From Ophiobolus disseminans (taxonomy: Eukaryota; Ascomycota; Dothideomycetes; Pleosporales; Phaeosphaeriaceae): 64,000 nucleotides of DNA. The stretch spans positions 186,001 to 250,000 of the forward strand of contig MU006242.1 in assembly GCA_010093685.1 (NCBI GenBank). The letters are read 5' to 3'. How positions within the stretch are numbered: position 1 is the first letter of the stretch; every line of letters begins with the position of its first letter. The position numbers were made by a program, and so were the translations under genes. The notes beneath the pieces are model-generated. The model was not told where the DNA came from. It saw nothing but the letters and a program-made list of their open reading frames with translations, and did no database searches. Of the stretch, positions 44,246 through 54,333 are shown one piece after another.

Positions 44246-45946
44246 ATGCCTTGCCAACAAGACACTCAATCATCTGAACAGGAGGGCAGAATTATTCTTG
44301 CCCTTTCTGCTTTTCAATCACATCAATTTAAAAGCCTTCGAAGCGCTGCTCAGGCATTCAACGTACCACGTACAACCTTAAGTGCTAGGCATAGAAATTG
44401 TCTCTTTATTGACGACAGACGCAATGCACAACATAAGCTTACAGCAACTGAAGAGCAAACGATCGTCCGATACATCCTCGACCTCGATTCGCAAGGATTT
44501 GCGCCCCGGCTGTGCGAGGTGGCAGATATGGCTGATAAAATACTGGGTGTGCGCGGTGGGAAGCCTGTAGGCAAGCACTGGGCTGAGCGCTTTGTGACGC
44601 GTTCAGCTGAGCTCAAAATGGCCTTCAATCAAGTCAAGGATAGGCAGAGAATACTGCAGGAAGATCCAGAGATAATTGGCGCGTGGTTCAAGCTGGTAGA
44701 GGAGACCAAAGCCAAATATAGCGTCCACAACAACGACGTGCACAACTTTGATGAGACTGGCTTCCAGATAGGCGTGATTGGGTCTATGAAGGTGGTTACA
44801 GGCGCAGAGAGACGTGCAAGGCCTGATCTGATCCAGCCAGGCAATCGCGAGTGGGTTACAGTCATCCAGAGCATCTGCGCTGCTGGGTATGCAACCCCGC
44901 CCTTTATCATCTACAAGGGACGTGTCCACATCTCTGCCTGGTACGAGGAGGCTTCAATACCGCGCAATTGGAAGTTCTTAGTCTCTGAGAACGGCTGGAC
45001 AAACAACGCGCTTGGTCTGGAGTGGTTGAAGCATTTTGACGCGCATACAAAGGCGCGTCAGGTAGGGGCATACAGGCTGCTCATTTTGGATGGCCATGAG
45101 AGCCATCTCAACCAGGATTTCAAGGACTATTGCCTGGAACATAAGATCCTCACCCTTTGTATGCCCCCCCATTTGTCTCACATCCTCCAGCCGCTTGACG
45201 TGGTCTGCTTCTCACCGCTAAAGCGCAAGTACTCCCAGCGCGTTCGAGACTTGGCACGCCGACGTGTCTTCCACATCAATAAGGAAGGCTTCCTCCCCGC
45301 CTTCAAAGACGTGTTTTTTGACGTGTTTACGGAGGATAACTGCCAAAAGGCTTTTGAGGCAGCAGGGCTAGTCCCTCTAAACGCGCAGGTAGTGTTGGAT
45401 TGCCTTGAAATGCGCCTGCATACCCCGCCAGAACCCCTCCTCCCAGAGACGCCGTGGCAGTCAAAGACTCCAAGCAATACCCATAAGTTTGGATCTCAGT
45501 CAAAGCTTGTACGCGATTCATTCACTCAGTCACTAGTAACAGCCCAGGCTAGTTTCTCCCAGCTTATAAAAGGTGGTGAACTGATGCTACACCAAAATGT
45601 GCTTCAAGTTGCGCGGATCCATGAGCTTGAAGAGCAATTAGCAGTAATAACTAAAAGAAAAACGCGCAAACGCAAGCGGATCCAGCAAGGTGGCACAATG
45701 GAGTATGGTAAGGCAGCAGCCCAGGTAGCTGCAGAGGCCTCTGTAGCTGCTGGGCGGTCTAAGAAGGCTTGTGGTGGCAGTGATCAAGAACCAGCCCAAC
45801 CAGCTGTAAGGCGCTGTGGGAACTGTGGCAGAACTGGGCACAACGCGCGAACGTGCAAAAAGGATACGGAGGCATCTTCTGAATTAGATGCTAGCATAGT
45901 GTACGCTAGCTCCTTGTTTAATAGCGATAAAATTGAAGAGTTGTAA
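44246..45946 (+). CDS. Fot1/pogo family transposase with C-terminal zinc knuckle
   Basis: Intact 566-residue frame. N-terminal CENP-B-like helix-turn-helix DNA-binding halves: a psq-type segment (SLRSAAQAFNVPRTTLSARH) and the second HTH (GFAPRLCEVADMADKIL ... GKHWAERFVTR). The DDE catalytic core (DD35D form) has the first Asp in HNFDETGFQIG, the second in LLILDGHESH, and the third in HILQPLDVVCF; I count 35 residues between the last two, as in Fot1/pogo. Near the C-terminus a CCHC knuckle, CGNCGRTGHNARTC, follows a basic segment (KRKTRKRKR). It should bind the terminal repeats and catalyse cut-and-paste transposition at TA. All three acidic residues are present, so it may be active. It starts 80 bp inside the element. 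Confidence 0.95.
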   Translation: MPCQQDTQSSEQEGRIILALSAFQSHQFKSLRSAAQAFNVPRTTLSARHRNCLFIDDRRNAQHKLTATEEQTIVRYILDLDSQGFAPRLCEVADMADKILGVRGGKPVGKHWAERFVTRSAELKMAFNQVKDRQRILQEDPEIIGAWFKLVEETKAKYSVHNNDVHNFDETGFQIGVIGSMKVVTGAERRARPDLIQPGNREWVTVIQSICAAGYATPPFIIYKGRVHISAWYEEASIPRNWKFLVSENGWTNNALGLEWLKHFDAHTKARQVGAYRLLILDGHESHLNQDFKDYCLEHKILTLCMPPHLSHILQPLDVVCFSPLKRKYSQRVRDLARRRVFHINKEGFLPAFKDVFFDVFTEDNCQKAFEAAGLVPLNAQVVLDCLEMRLHTPPEPLLPETPWQSKTPSNTHKFGSQSKLVRDSFTQSLVTAQASFSQLIKGGELMLHQNVLQVARIHELEEQLAVITKRKTRKRKRIQQGGTMEYGKAAAQVAAEASVAAGRSKKACGGSDQEPAQPAVRRCGNCGRTGHNARTCKKDTEASSELDASIVYASSLFNSDKIEEL

Positions 45947-45972
45947 TGTGAGTTTGTACTGCCAAGCCTTTT

Positions 45973-46014
45973 TGGCCCGGGTGCTGGGTTGGCCCGGGTG
46001 CTAGTGGTTTACGT
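45973..46014 (-). repeat. Right terminal inverted repeat of the pogo element
   Basis: 42 bp, reverse complement of the left end with one mismatch, followed by TA at 46015-46016. The element ends 79 bp before the ATG of the next gene. Confidence 0.95.
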
Positions 46015-46093
46015 TATCAAAATGGTACAAATGCTCCATGCTGGTCACGTAATCCTCAAGCTCACTCATACCAAGACTGTTAAAACACCAAAA

Positions 46094-47026
46094 ATGTCTA
46101 ACCCCCAACCCACAATAGCAATCCTCTCCATCGGCCAAATGGGCCTCGGCATCGCATCTCTCCTCATTGCACACGACTACCGCGTAATCACAAACGTCAG
46201 CGACCGAAGCTCAACAACACAAGACCGCGCGAAATCAGCAAACATACACTGCGTCAACAGCGACGAAGACCTCGTATCACAAGCAGATTATATCCTCTCC
46301 ATCGTCCCGCCCCGCGACGCAATCACAACAGCCCAGCGCATCCAAGTAGCCCTAAAATCCGTCGACCAAGATGTATCCACAAAAGAAATCTGGTATGCAG
46401 ACCTCAACGCTATAAGCCCCTCCACCGCTCGCATCATAGCACAAAGCTTCGCCACCCACGCCCCGCACATAAAATTCATAGACGGCGGCATAATCGGGCA
46501 TCCACCCTCTCCTCCCGCATCCACGTCCGCGAAATGGACTAAACCCAGCATGCCCGTCTCAGGCCCACACACCATCCCAGACATGCACCTCTTCGAAGCG
46601 CTCAACATGCGCGACGTGGGCAAGGACGTCGGGTCCGCGAGCGGGCTGAAGTGCTGCTTCGCTGCGCTGTCCAAGGGCTTCACCGCCTTATCTTTGCAGA
46701 GTTATACCACGGCGGCGAAGCTGGATGTGCTGCCGCAGCTGCAGGAGTATCTGGATATATACAATCTAAATGCGCGGGCGAAGGCGGAGAAAAGTATTGT
46801 TGGGTGTACGGGTAAGGCATATCGGTGGGTCGAGGAGATGAATCAGATTGGGGAGTGTTTTGCGCAGGAAGGGGGGTGGAGGGAGCAGGCGAGGGTGTTT
46901 AGGGAGGTTGCGGGAGTGTTTGAGGGGTTGGCGGATGTTGTGGAGAGGGAGGGGACGGAGGGGATGGGGGATGCGGAGGGTGTTGTAAGGGTTTTGGGGG
47001 AGGGGTTGGGAGGGGGGACAGCGTGA
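46094..47026 (+). CDS. 6-phosphogluconate/3-hydroxyisobutyrate dehydrogenase-like oxidoreductase
   Basis: Single exon, 310 residues, from MSNPQPTIAILS. The N-terminal Rossmann fold opens with SIGQMGLGIA in place of the common GxGxMGxxxA, then an NAD(P)-ribose region (VSDRSS) and VDADYILSIVPP-type sequence (QADYILSIVPPRDA). A middle signature, FIDGGIIGHPP, fits the beta-hydroxyacid dehydrogenase family. The C-terminal helical domain, with GKDVGSASGLKCCFAALSKGFTAL, matches the DUF1932 type; the catalytic Lys would be in the ASGLKCCFAALSKG region. It probably oxidises a 3-hydroxy acid or related compound with NAD(P); the substrate is unknown. The frame is open further upstream with Met codons at 46022 and 46031, but the family start is at 46094. 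The transposon ends 79 bp upstream, inside what should be the promoter or leader. Confidence 0.85.
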   Translation: MSNPQPTIAILSIGQMGLGIASLLIAHDYRVITNVSDRSSTTQDRAKSANIHCVNSDEDLVSQADYILSIVPPRDAITTAQRIQVALKSVDQDVSTKEIWYADLNAISPSTARIIAQSFATHAPHIKFIDGGIIGHPPSPPASTSAKWTKPSMPVSGPHTIPDMHLFEALNMRDVGKDVGSASGLKCCFAALSKGFTALSLQSYTTAAKLDVLPQLQEYLDIYNLNARAKAEKSIVGCTGKAYRWVEEMNQIGECFAQEGGWREQARVFREVAGVFEGLADVVEREGTEGMGDAEGVVRVLGEGLGGGTA

Positions 47027-47081
47027 TCGTTTTAGATGATAATGCGTTGATATAGCCACATGTCGTGCCTTTGCTATGCAT

Positions 47082-48486
47082 CTATTCCAAATTATCATAA
47101 ATCGTCTTCTCGCACATAAACCACGCCGGGATCACCTTCGGATCACCATTCGGCAGCACCTATTCCCACGTTAGCCCACACTCTCTACCACCAACTCTAT
47201 CTCTCCTCGCACGCCAACTTACCTGCGCTCCCAATATCCCCGCAACACCCTTCTCCCGATCAATCCACCAAAAGCAGTTAGCCAGGCCCATCCACCACAT
47301 CGTATTCGCGCCGCGTCCAGACTCTCCCGGCTGAATCGTCAAGAATCCGCCAAAGCCCCAGCCCTGTGGCGGATTGCCGGCTTGCGGGTAGAATTCGGGA
47401 GTTTGGTTGACTAGCATGGGGTTTGCGGGGGGTGGGCCGTTGCGTGCGAAGTCGGGTCTAAAATCACATTAGAGCGGTTTCGAATGAGGAGGTGTAAAAC
47501 GTACTGATTCGGGATCTGATTCTCCCACATGGAATCCACACTCTCCTTCTTGAGTATCTGCTTCCCAGTCTGCGGGCTCTTCCCATCGTTGAGGATCGCG
47601 CCGAGGATCTTAACGTATTCCTTCGGTTTCGCATACAAGCCCGCGCCGCCGGATTGCAAGCACTGATCCTGCTGCTCCTTTGTGGTCCTGCTCAGTGGTG
47701 CCTTGTACAAGTGTTCGCGCTCCTTGAGCTTGCCGTCAGCGTCGCGCTGGTGCATATGTGCGAGGTGTTTCTGGGCGTCTTTGGTGGGGAACATAGATGC
47801 GCCTTCAGGGTTGATGCCGAGGGGTGCGAAGATGTGTTCGGCGAAGTATTCGCCAAGGTACTGGCCTGAGACCCGCTCGACGATGATGCCGGCCCTGAAA
47901 GTTAGTATATGAGGTTAGTGCTTGTCTCGTGTATGCTTTGCTTCTGGAAAAAAGCCTACCAGTCGATGTTGGTGCCATACTCCCACATACTTCCCGGTTG
48001 GTTGACGAGCCGGCCGTTCAAGATATCGTTCTTGTCGCCGTTCACGCCTTCGATGCCGCCTTCGATTTGGATTCTCGGATCAATGAACGCGTATGCGAAA
48101 CCAGCCGTATGGCTTAACAGCATGCGAACCGTGACATCTTTCTCCTGTTCGGCCGGCGTGACACCGTCGGCATAGACCTTCTTCTCTTTGATTTCAGGAG
48201 TGATCTTCTTTACAAAGTCGGCATCGTCGAGTGAAATCTTGCCCTGCTCGACAAGTTGTAAAACGGCAATAGTTGTCACGAGTTTCGTGCAAGAGGCGAT
48301 CCAGAAGATGGTTGCATCCTTGTCCATGCGCTCCGAGGAGTCCACGCCAACTGTACCTGCCGCATGTTCGACAAGGATGTTGCCCGCTTTGTCGATGGCA
48401 GAGAAGACAAGCCCTGGGGAGCCATCTCTGACAAAGCCGTTGATGACGTCCTTAACGCCTTGCACACCTTGCTGTGAAAGAGGCAT
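47082..48486 (-). CDS. Serine hydrolase of the beta-lactamase/esterase (class C-like) fold
   Basis: Four exons, complement of 47082-47159, 47223-47457, 47505-47894 and 47960-48486, give 409 residues; introns are 63, 47 and 65 bp. The catalytic SxxK is SCTK in FWIASCTKLVTTIAVLQL (~residue 63), and the YxN motif is YGTN in SMWEYGTNIDW at the end of exon 1. The helix LLSHTAGF is also typical. A third motif, HxG/KTG-like, may be WGFGG in exon 3 (QGWGFGGFLTI), as in EstB-type esterases. These fungal proteins are usually esterases, transesterases (LovD-like) or peptidases rather than antibiotic-resistance enzymes; the substrate is unknown. There is no signal peptide, so it is likely cytosolic. The 3' end is convergent with the dehydrogenase gene, 55 bp apart. 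Open frame continues upstream to 48621; 48486 gives the usual short N-terminus. Confidence 0.88.
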
Positions 48487-49209
48487 TCTGTGAGTGTTAG
48501 TTGTTGGTGTTAGCGGACAACAAGGTACAAGGTACAAGGTAATAATAGCCTGCTTCAGAGAGGGGAAGTCAGCTTTGGTGGGCCTGATACTGATAGCCGA
48601 GGTGTCGGCCGATTCTCTCATACTTATAGACCATCATCCTACAGCTCGAGGACTTTGGTGGGAACGCTACTTAGTTAGTGTGTCTCGGTCTAGACACATG
48701 TGCAAGGTTTCCTTGTTGTCGACGATGGCCACTTCGACCAGTCAAGCGAGGCCAACATCAAGCTTAGAAACGAGAGATTGAATACAAAAGGATGATCAGA
48801 CAGTGAACTAATACTGTTCTGCTAGATTTGATCATAGCACTACTTGGAAGTTGATTCTTGCGGGTAAGGCTCTTGCTCAAGTGCTCGAGGTTGAGCATTC
48901 GCCTAATTCAGGTACGGATGTACCCCGCATGCGGGGCTGCTGCACGCTTTTGCGCTAGGACCCGGACCCGAAGGTCATACAATGTCCGGATTCAACAAAA
49001 CGTCCGGATTCAACAAACGTCCGAATTCAACAGGCCTCGACCTGGGTGGTTCTTGGTAGTGCTCGTGGAAGGTGACATATCCGTCTTCCTAGTAGGAACA
49101 TCATGATATCAACCCTGCTCAACAGCAACCATAATCATTAAAGTAGGCGACAGAAAGGCCAAGTTGCTGGACCACACTTCTGGAAGGACAGTGTCTTTGA
49201 AAAACTCCT
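48487..49209. other. Intergenic: hydrolase promoter and GPI17 3' flank
   Basis: About 720 bp with no supported gene. Contains a short GTACAAG direct duplication near 48523 and the minisatellite listed next. Confidence 0.5.
48984..49034 (+). repeat. Three-copy 17-18 bp minisatellite
   Basis: GTCCGGATTCAACAAAAC (48984), GTCCGGATTCAACAAAC (49002) and GTCCGAATTCAACAGG (49019) follow one another. The first two are identical apart from one A; the third has one base change in the core. Confidence 0.85.
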
Positions 49210-50951
49210 TCAACCTCGCTTCATCATTGACTTCAACTCCTTCAGTGCTGCCATTATCAGCGGCACCGCAACCGGACCTAACAATGGCAAATACACGGCG
49301 ACCTTGTGTTCGTCTGGAAAGTAAACTTGGCCGACCATGGAGCGTTCGAAAAAGGCCTTCTCAGCCTCGACTTGCGCAACTCGAGCATTCTCCAAAGCGC
49401 GCTGGAAACGACCTTCTTGTAGATACTCGCATGCTTGTTGAAGATGCTTGATAGTCAGAGCAGCAGACTGTGCGACATTGTCGGGTACGGGGATCGACGG
49501 AAGCTTTTGGTAGACTTGAGCCAGAGCGCCGAGAGTAGACGAGGTCGACGTGATAAGTGACGCAGCTCGAACGCGTTCAAGAGTGGCAATGCGAAGCGGC
49601 AATGAGGCTGGGGCCTGCGGCAACCCGAATAATGAGATCAGCTGATCTGAGAATGTGTGCATAGCTGGTGCGAGTGCATCTGCAGTCAACTTCTCCAGAA
49701 AAGCTCCGTCTGCTAGATTGAGGATGTGTACCCCACCCCACTGTGGTATCAACCAACTGTTTCCAGAATTCTCCTTAATCAACAATGGAGACTGGGTCTG
49801 GTCCGGCACGTAGAGGATGAAGTTGACAGTCGGACCTTCGCCAATGCTGGGGCTAAGGGGCCATTCGGCGGCATTGATGAATCCGCTCAAATCCTCTTTA
49901 CGAAGGGTCCAGGCCTTGCTGTCCTCGTCAAATTCTGGTTGGCTTATCGAGGGTGAAAAGGTTGCATAGAGCTGGACTTGCGTGTCTACCGTGAAATTGC
50001 TGATGGCGGAGAACGACTCGAGCAGGGGATTTAGGTAGGTGCGCAATGCCGTTTCGATATCCCATGCGGAAGGAGAGTAAGTTGGGCTGAATAGAGAGAA
50101 GGTAAGGTGGTAGGTTGGCGCGTATTTGAGGGCTCTGGTCGACTGGCGCTCCAGATCTGAAAACCGGTCCGAGGTGAGAGGCGGAAGCTTCGTGGTGTCT
50201 GTGTTTGGAGCAGTGGATAGCATGTGTGCCAATTGTGTTCGCTCCTCGGCGAACAGCGCGTGTAGCTCCTGTGCTATGAAGCCCACAAGTGTCGAGTCTG
50301 TCGACGAGGGCGTGGGAACCTGGTCAGTTGAGTAATAAATGTCCAATGTGGGCGAGTATGGCAGTAGATTCGCGCGTGGTGTAGAGCCGGTCTCGACGGG
50401 TATCAAACGTAGCCTCAGAGCAACATCCTCCGTCCCTATGCTTGTTCCATCACTAACAATCTGCTGGGAAACATTCGCGGTGTACAGGGCATCGGCGCGC
50501 AGCAGCCGGAGCTGGTGCGCCGGGAATTCGTTGAGACTATCAAGAGTTTGTTGCGTGGCGTGGAGGAGATTCTCTGCCTCGAAAGACGTCATGGGAGCTT
50601 CGACGGCAATGCGTAGAGGGAATGCTGGCTTGCATACCTACTGCAATGTTAGCCTTTGACATGCAGTTGATATTGAACACGCACCCTGCCCTCAGCCCAC
50701 TCCGTCATCTCCTGAAGCGGCAACTCTGACCTGTAAATGGCGGTTGTCTTCAGCCATATCGGTAGACCAAGGAAGACCACAACGACCCAAAAGGAGAGGA
50801 TCGCGAACCGGCGCAACCATATGCTTTCTGCAGATTCTGGAGGGGGCACCTTTTGAGCTCGAACTGCATCCAGAGGTTTTATAGAAGAAGAAGGAGCCTC
50901 TTTGTCGGTGCTTGACGCCAAAGACGCGTTGACGCTCGTTGGTGTCGCCAT
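49210..50951 (-). CDS. GPI17: GPI transamidase subunit Gpi17 / PIG-S
   Basis: Two exons, complement of 49210-50637 and 50685-50951, give 564 residues; the 47-bp intron ends at a TAG|GT junction that joins WAEGR to VCKPAFPLRIAVEAP. There are two membrane segments: one near the N-terminus (FAILSFWVVVVFLGLPIWL, ~50-68), followed by the family motif KTTAIYRSELP, and one near the C-terminus (VYLPLLGPVAVPLIMAALKEL). Between is a large ER-luminal domain with YHLTFSLFSP and the WLIPQWGGVHILN signature of PIG-S. The protein is a subunit of the GPI transamidase in the ER, which attaches GPI anchors to secretory proteins. Length and topology match the family. It is divergent from the DJ-1-like gene. Confidence 0.93.
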
Positions 50952-51800
50952 CGTGGGGTTGAAGTTGTTGCGCTGTTACTTTCGAGGTATCCACAGACAT
51001 CAGGGGGTCTGTGCGCAAAATCAAACAGTACGAACAGGAGCACAACATTTATATGCAGGCGTGAAAGCTCAAAGCAGGTCTTCAATGACAGCAAAGTAAA
51101 TACAGACGGTAATTTTATTTTGTGCCTGGTGTGTAAAGCTCTTCTTGCTGTCGCTACAGTAATGTTGATTGACCGAAGCAGCAAGACGACTGACTAAGAC
51201 ATCATCGTCCCACCAGTGGGGCCTAGGTGTATTCGAAGTCCGGACTCAGCTGGAAGATTCAAGAACACAGTCATCACATTTGGCATGGTCCCGTGAGCAT
51301 TCGAGCTGTCATGTTAGTCATGGAGATCAACTTGGTGCCTTTCCACTGAACGCGTAGCTTCGGCGATCGAACCCTCTTCCTTGCCAAACGTGCTTGAAGT
51401 ATATGTCGTTAAGCTCCTACAAGGGTTTCACCCGTCAAATTACTGCTTGAAGCTATAGCAAACAGGGCTGGATGCATCGTCTTCGTGCTACGTCTTTCTT
51501 CGTGGCAATATTTGGAAGGTTTGCCGCGTTCCATCAGGTACAAGAAGCGGATTTAACCAGGATGCACCCTTTAGCGTCCCCGCCTTTTAAGCTATCGCTG
51601 CTTTGGGCCGATTGCATATTATGCGGGGAAGCTGGAGCTCTTGGGGCAACGTGACGCGGTAGGGGCACGAGGTCGTAAGACCTACCCCTCATAGCTGATC
51701 GCACCTTCCGTCCTTTTCTTACCTTCCTCACACGACACTCACATTGTCAATTCAACAGCTTCCAACTCAACTCAATCCACATCCCATCAAATTAGTAACA
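50952..51800. other. Bidirectional promoter between GPI17 and the DJ-1-like gene
   Basis: 849 bp between divergent start codons, no supported gene. The last ~100 bp before 51801 are pyrimidine-rich with CAACTCAACTC-type leader sequence. Confidence 0.5.
51661..51689. promoter_or_regulatory. Paired stress-response-like elements (AGGGG / CCCCT)
   Basis: AGGGG at 51661-51665 and CCCCT at 51685-51689, about 110-140 bp before the DJ-1-like ATG. This is the Msn2/4-type STRE core in opposite orientations. The five-base core is common by chance, so a role in stress induction of the DJ-1-like gene is only a suggestion. Confidence 0.25.
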
Positions 51801-52843
51801 ATGAGTGCAATTGCGGACAGCAACGATGGCCCGGTCGAGCAGGTCAAGGTGCTGTTCGCTCTCTTTCCCGGTTACAACACCCTCGACGTGGCAGGACCTC
51901 TTGAGGTCTTGAGCCGCTCCCTCCACGACTCCAAGAACAAGTGTAAGTGCTCTAACAGGTGCATCTGCCAGCACAAGCATCCCCCGAGGTTGTTCACGCC
52001 AATTGAGCCTTTATTGACAATATGCAGCCAGCAAGGCCTTTGACTGCCAGTTCGTTGGTGCAGCGTCCGCCATGACTTCGGTCCAGGGTCTCACCATCAA
52101 GGCCGACATGGACTACAATGACGCCAATGACGAGCTCGAGGACTTTGATGTCATTATCATCCCTGGCGGTGATGGTGTTTTCGAGGTGCTCAAGAACAAG
52201 TCCGAGCCCCTCAACCTCCTCACCAAATACGTCGAGCTTCACGAGAAGAACCCCGAGAAGGAGCGCACGGTTCTCGCCATTGATGTCGGCTCCTTGCTCC
52301 TTGCTCAGCAGGGTATGCTTGAGGGCCTTGCCGCTACAACACACCCCGATTTCTATGTTCGCCTCGAGACCATCTGCCAAGATGCTGCTCGGCGAGACAT
52401 GTCCATGCGTACCGACGTTATGGAGGAGCGTTATGTCGTGAACAACGCCCGCTTCGACCTTGGCGAGAACCCCGACGATAACCCGTAAGCACACTCCAGA
52501 GGTGGAATGGACTATGCTAACTGTAAGTAGATACATCATCAAGAAGAGCCGCCAGCCTGAAGAGCCCGAAGGCCCCAACACGCAGCACGCACGCCGCAAG
52601 TCGATTGCTCGCAAGGGCAGCAACGCCTGGCGCGATTCTCGCCGCCGCGAGTCTATCGCTCGCCGCGCTCAGATGCCGCTGGGGGGCATGCGCGTCATCA
52701 CCACAGGCGGCGTCACCGCTGGTCTGGACGCCAGCCTGTACTTGGTGGGTTCGTTGGCGTCTCACGAGTCGGCTCTCGAGGTCGCACGTGTTATGCAGTA
52801 CACTTGGGTCAAGGGCGTTACGGTCGATGCAATTGATGTTTGA
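51801..52843 (+). CDS. DJ-1/PfpI-superfamily protein lacking the nucleophilic Cys
   Basis: Three exons, 51801-51942, 52028-52484 and 52531-52843, give 303 residues; introns are 85 and 46 bp. The N-terminus has the family strand and turn KVLFALFPGYNTLDVAGPLEVL, then FDVIIIPGGDGV, then the nucleophile elbow region LAIDVGSLLLAQQGMLEGLAATTH. In active relatives this reads like (S/A)xCTGAxLLAxAGLL...ATTHW, so the Cys place is taken by Asp133; the later ATTH His is kept. Exon 3 has a basic insertion with two RRxS sites (RRKSIAR and RRESIARR), then GGVTAGLDASLYLV, typical of the C-terminus. Family members include glyoxalase III, chaperone, amidase and isonitrile hydratase types; this one cannot use the usual Cys chemistry, so a binding, chaperone or altered catalytic role is likely. 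Probably cytosolic. Confidence 0.85.
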
Positions 52844-54333
52844 GCTGGACCTCGCACGCAACTAGCGATGGCGTTTACCATAACAGATGGTTCTGGGTTG
52901 GAATGTGATCGGGCGAGATCATTTGGGAACATGTCGGGGATCTTAGGATTTACCACGACGGGGTGTAAGCTATGAGAAATGAATCAACGTTAAAGCACAC
53001 AACAAGACTTGTGAGCGAAGACAGGTTGGGAATTTGCCCACACGGCTCTTCGAAGGCCTGTGCATTGTCGGCTGCATCCTTCCTCGAGTTTGAAGCTACT
53101 GCATATGCACGGTGAGCTTAGCGCAAGGAAAGAGCGCTATTCGTGAGTGTTCACTACAGGTCTCTGATTGCTTTTCCTACCGACAGCACGAGGACATGCA
53201 TGTGCTACAAGATCGATCGAAAGTAGGGGCAGCGATGTTACCCCGTAATGCAGAATCAGCGACAGATTCATCCCCGCGGCACACGCGTTACCAGTCGGTA
53301 TCACATGCAGCAAACCTGTGAACCATATATCGCTCATGCACGCCTATCTGTACAATGCTCATACGAGATGAGATGTGCAGATCCGGGTCCTAAGTCTGCG
53401 ACGGGTGGTTGCAGGTTGGTCGAATCGGTGCGTGCCCGTGAAGTGGAACCTACTATCACGAACAGCTCCAGTTACATCGATTTCGTTTAACGCGTTTGAC
53501 AGTCTATTGATGTGCTGGATCTGTCACCAAAGTAGTGGTTTGACCATCTGCATTTTACGCTCTCAATATGACTCGCGCACAGAAACTGGTCGAGTGACCT
53601 CGGGATGCTTGATGAGGAAGCTGCTACCCCGATGCACACCTCACGACCATCACCAACTTCACGAAAGCGCCCTCAAGCCACCAAACAGGGTGTCGAAACG
53701 CGATATCTAGCATCTCGAAAAGAGCGACGTCAAACAGCTTGCTCGCTGATTCGCCAGATGCACGAAGCTTGTTTCCGTGCACCATCATCGTGGCAGTGCA
53801 TTGTCGAAAATCGCGCTCGCTAGGCCAGCAACAGCTTTAACCACGCCTACGCCGGGAAATTGAAAAACGTGAAAGAACTTTGGAAAGCACCGGGATACCA
53901 CATGGCGATTAAGATTTGCAATAACGAGGCTGTGAGGCATGAGCGAATTTCGGTGTCGAATCGCTTGAGACAAAGATCTGGAGTGGAGTCTTTGTTGTGA
54001 AGGCAGCTGGCTCGTTGTTCGTATGCGCAAGTTGCGCTGATGTTGTTTGTTACGTACTGAAGAAGAAATTCTGGATACCGTACAGAGCTTTGAGATACCA
54101 GAGAGCACGTGTTGGCGCGACGGCTAGCAGCCATAGCCACACTCTTCAATAGACTGCAAAGGGTAGAGGAGATTGTTTTCTCATTGTTCAAGGTATAAAG
54201 CCTCTCAACCTCAGCAACGGTTTACTCACTCTACTTCCTTCTCTCTTCTCCCATTTCCTCGTTCGTGTCCGACTATCTTCATCGCTGTGCCGCTCACAGC
54301 AACTCGGTGCGCGACCATCTTCCTGTTCATTAC
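52844..54333. other. Intergenic upstream of the P-type ATPase gene
   Basis: About 1.5 kb with no supported gene. Several small open frames on both strands lack domains. The last 140 bp form a clear core promoter and leader. Confidence 0.45.
54194..54199 (+). promoter_or_regulatory. TATA box of the P-type ATPase gene
   Basis: TATAAA 140 bp before the ATG at 54334, followed by a C/T-rich leader (CTTCTCTCTTCTCCC), the common layout of strong fungal promoters. Confidence 0.5.

Larger units (their letters stand above)
44166..46014 (+). mobile_element. Fot1/pogo-type DNA transposon, apparently complete
   Basis: 1849 bp bounded by 42-bp terminal inverted repeats that differ at one position, flanked on both sides by TA (44164-44165 and 46015-46016), the target duplication expected for pogo/Tc1-mariner elements. 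Inside is one long uninterrupted transposase gene. The terminal repeats each contain AGCACCCGGGCCA twice. No scattered stop codons or heavy C-to-T decay of the RIP type is seen. Near-identical ends and an intact gene point to a young insertion. Confidence 0.95.

Noticed and set aside
45989..46093. Dehydrogenase start moved into the transposon end
   Set aside because: The frame is open, but there is no ATG inside the element in this frame, and the family's N-terminus begins at 46094.
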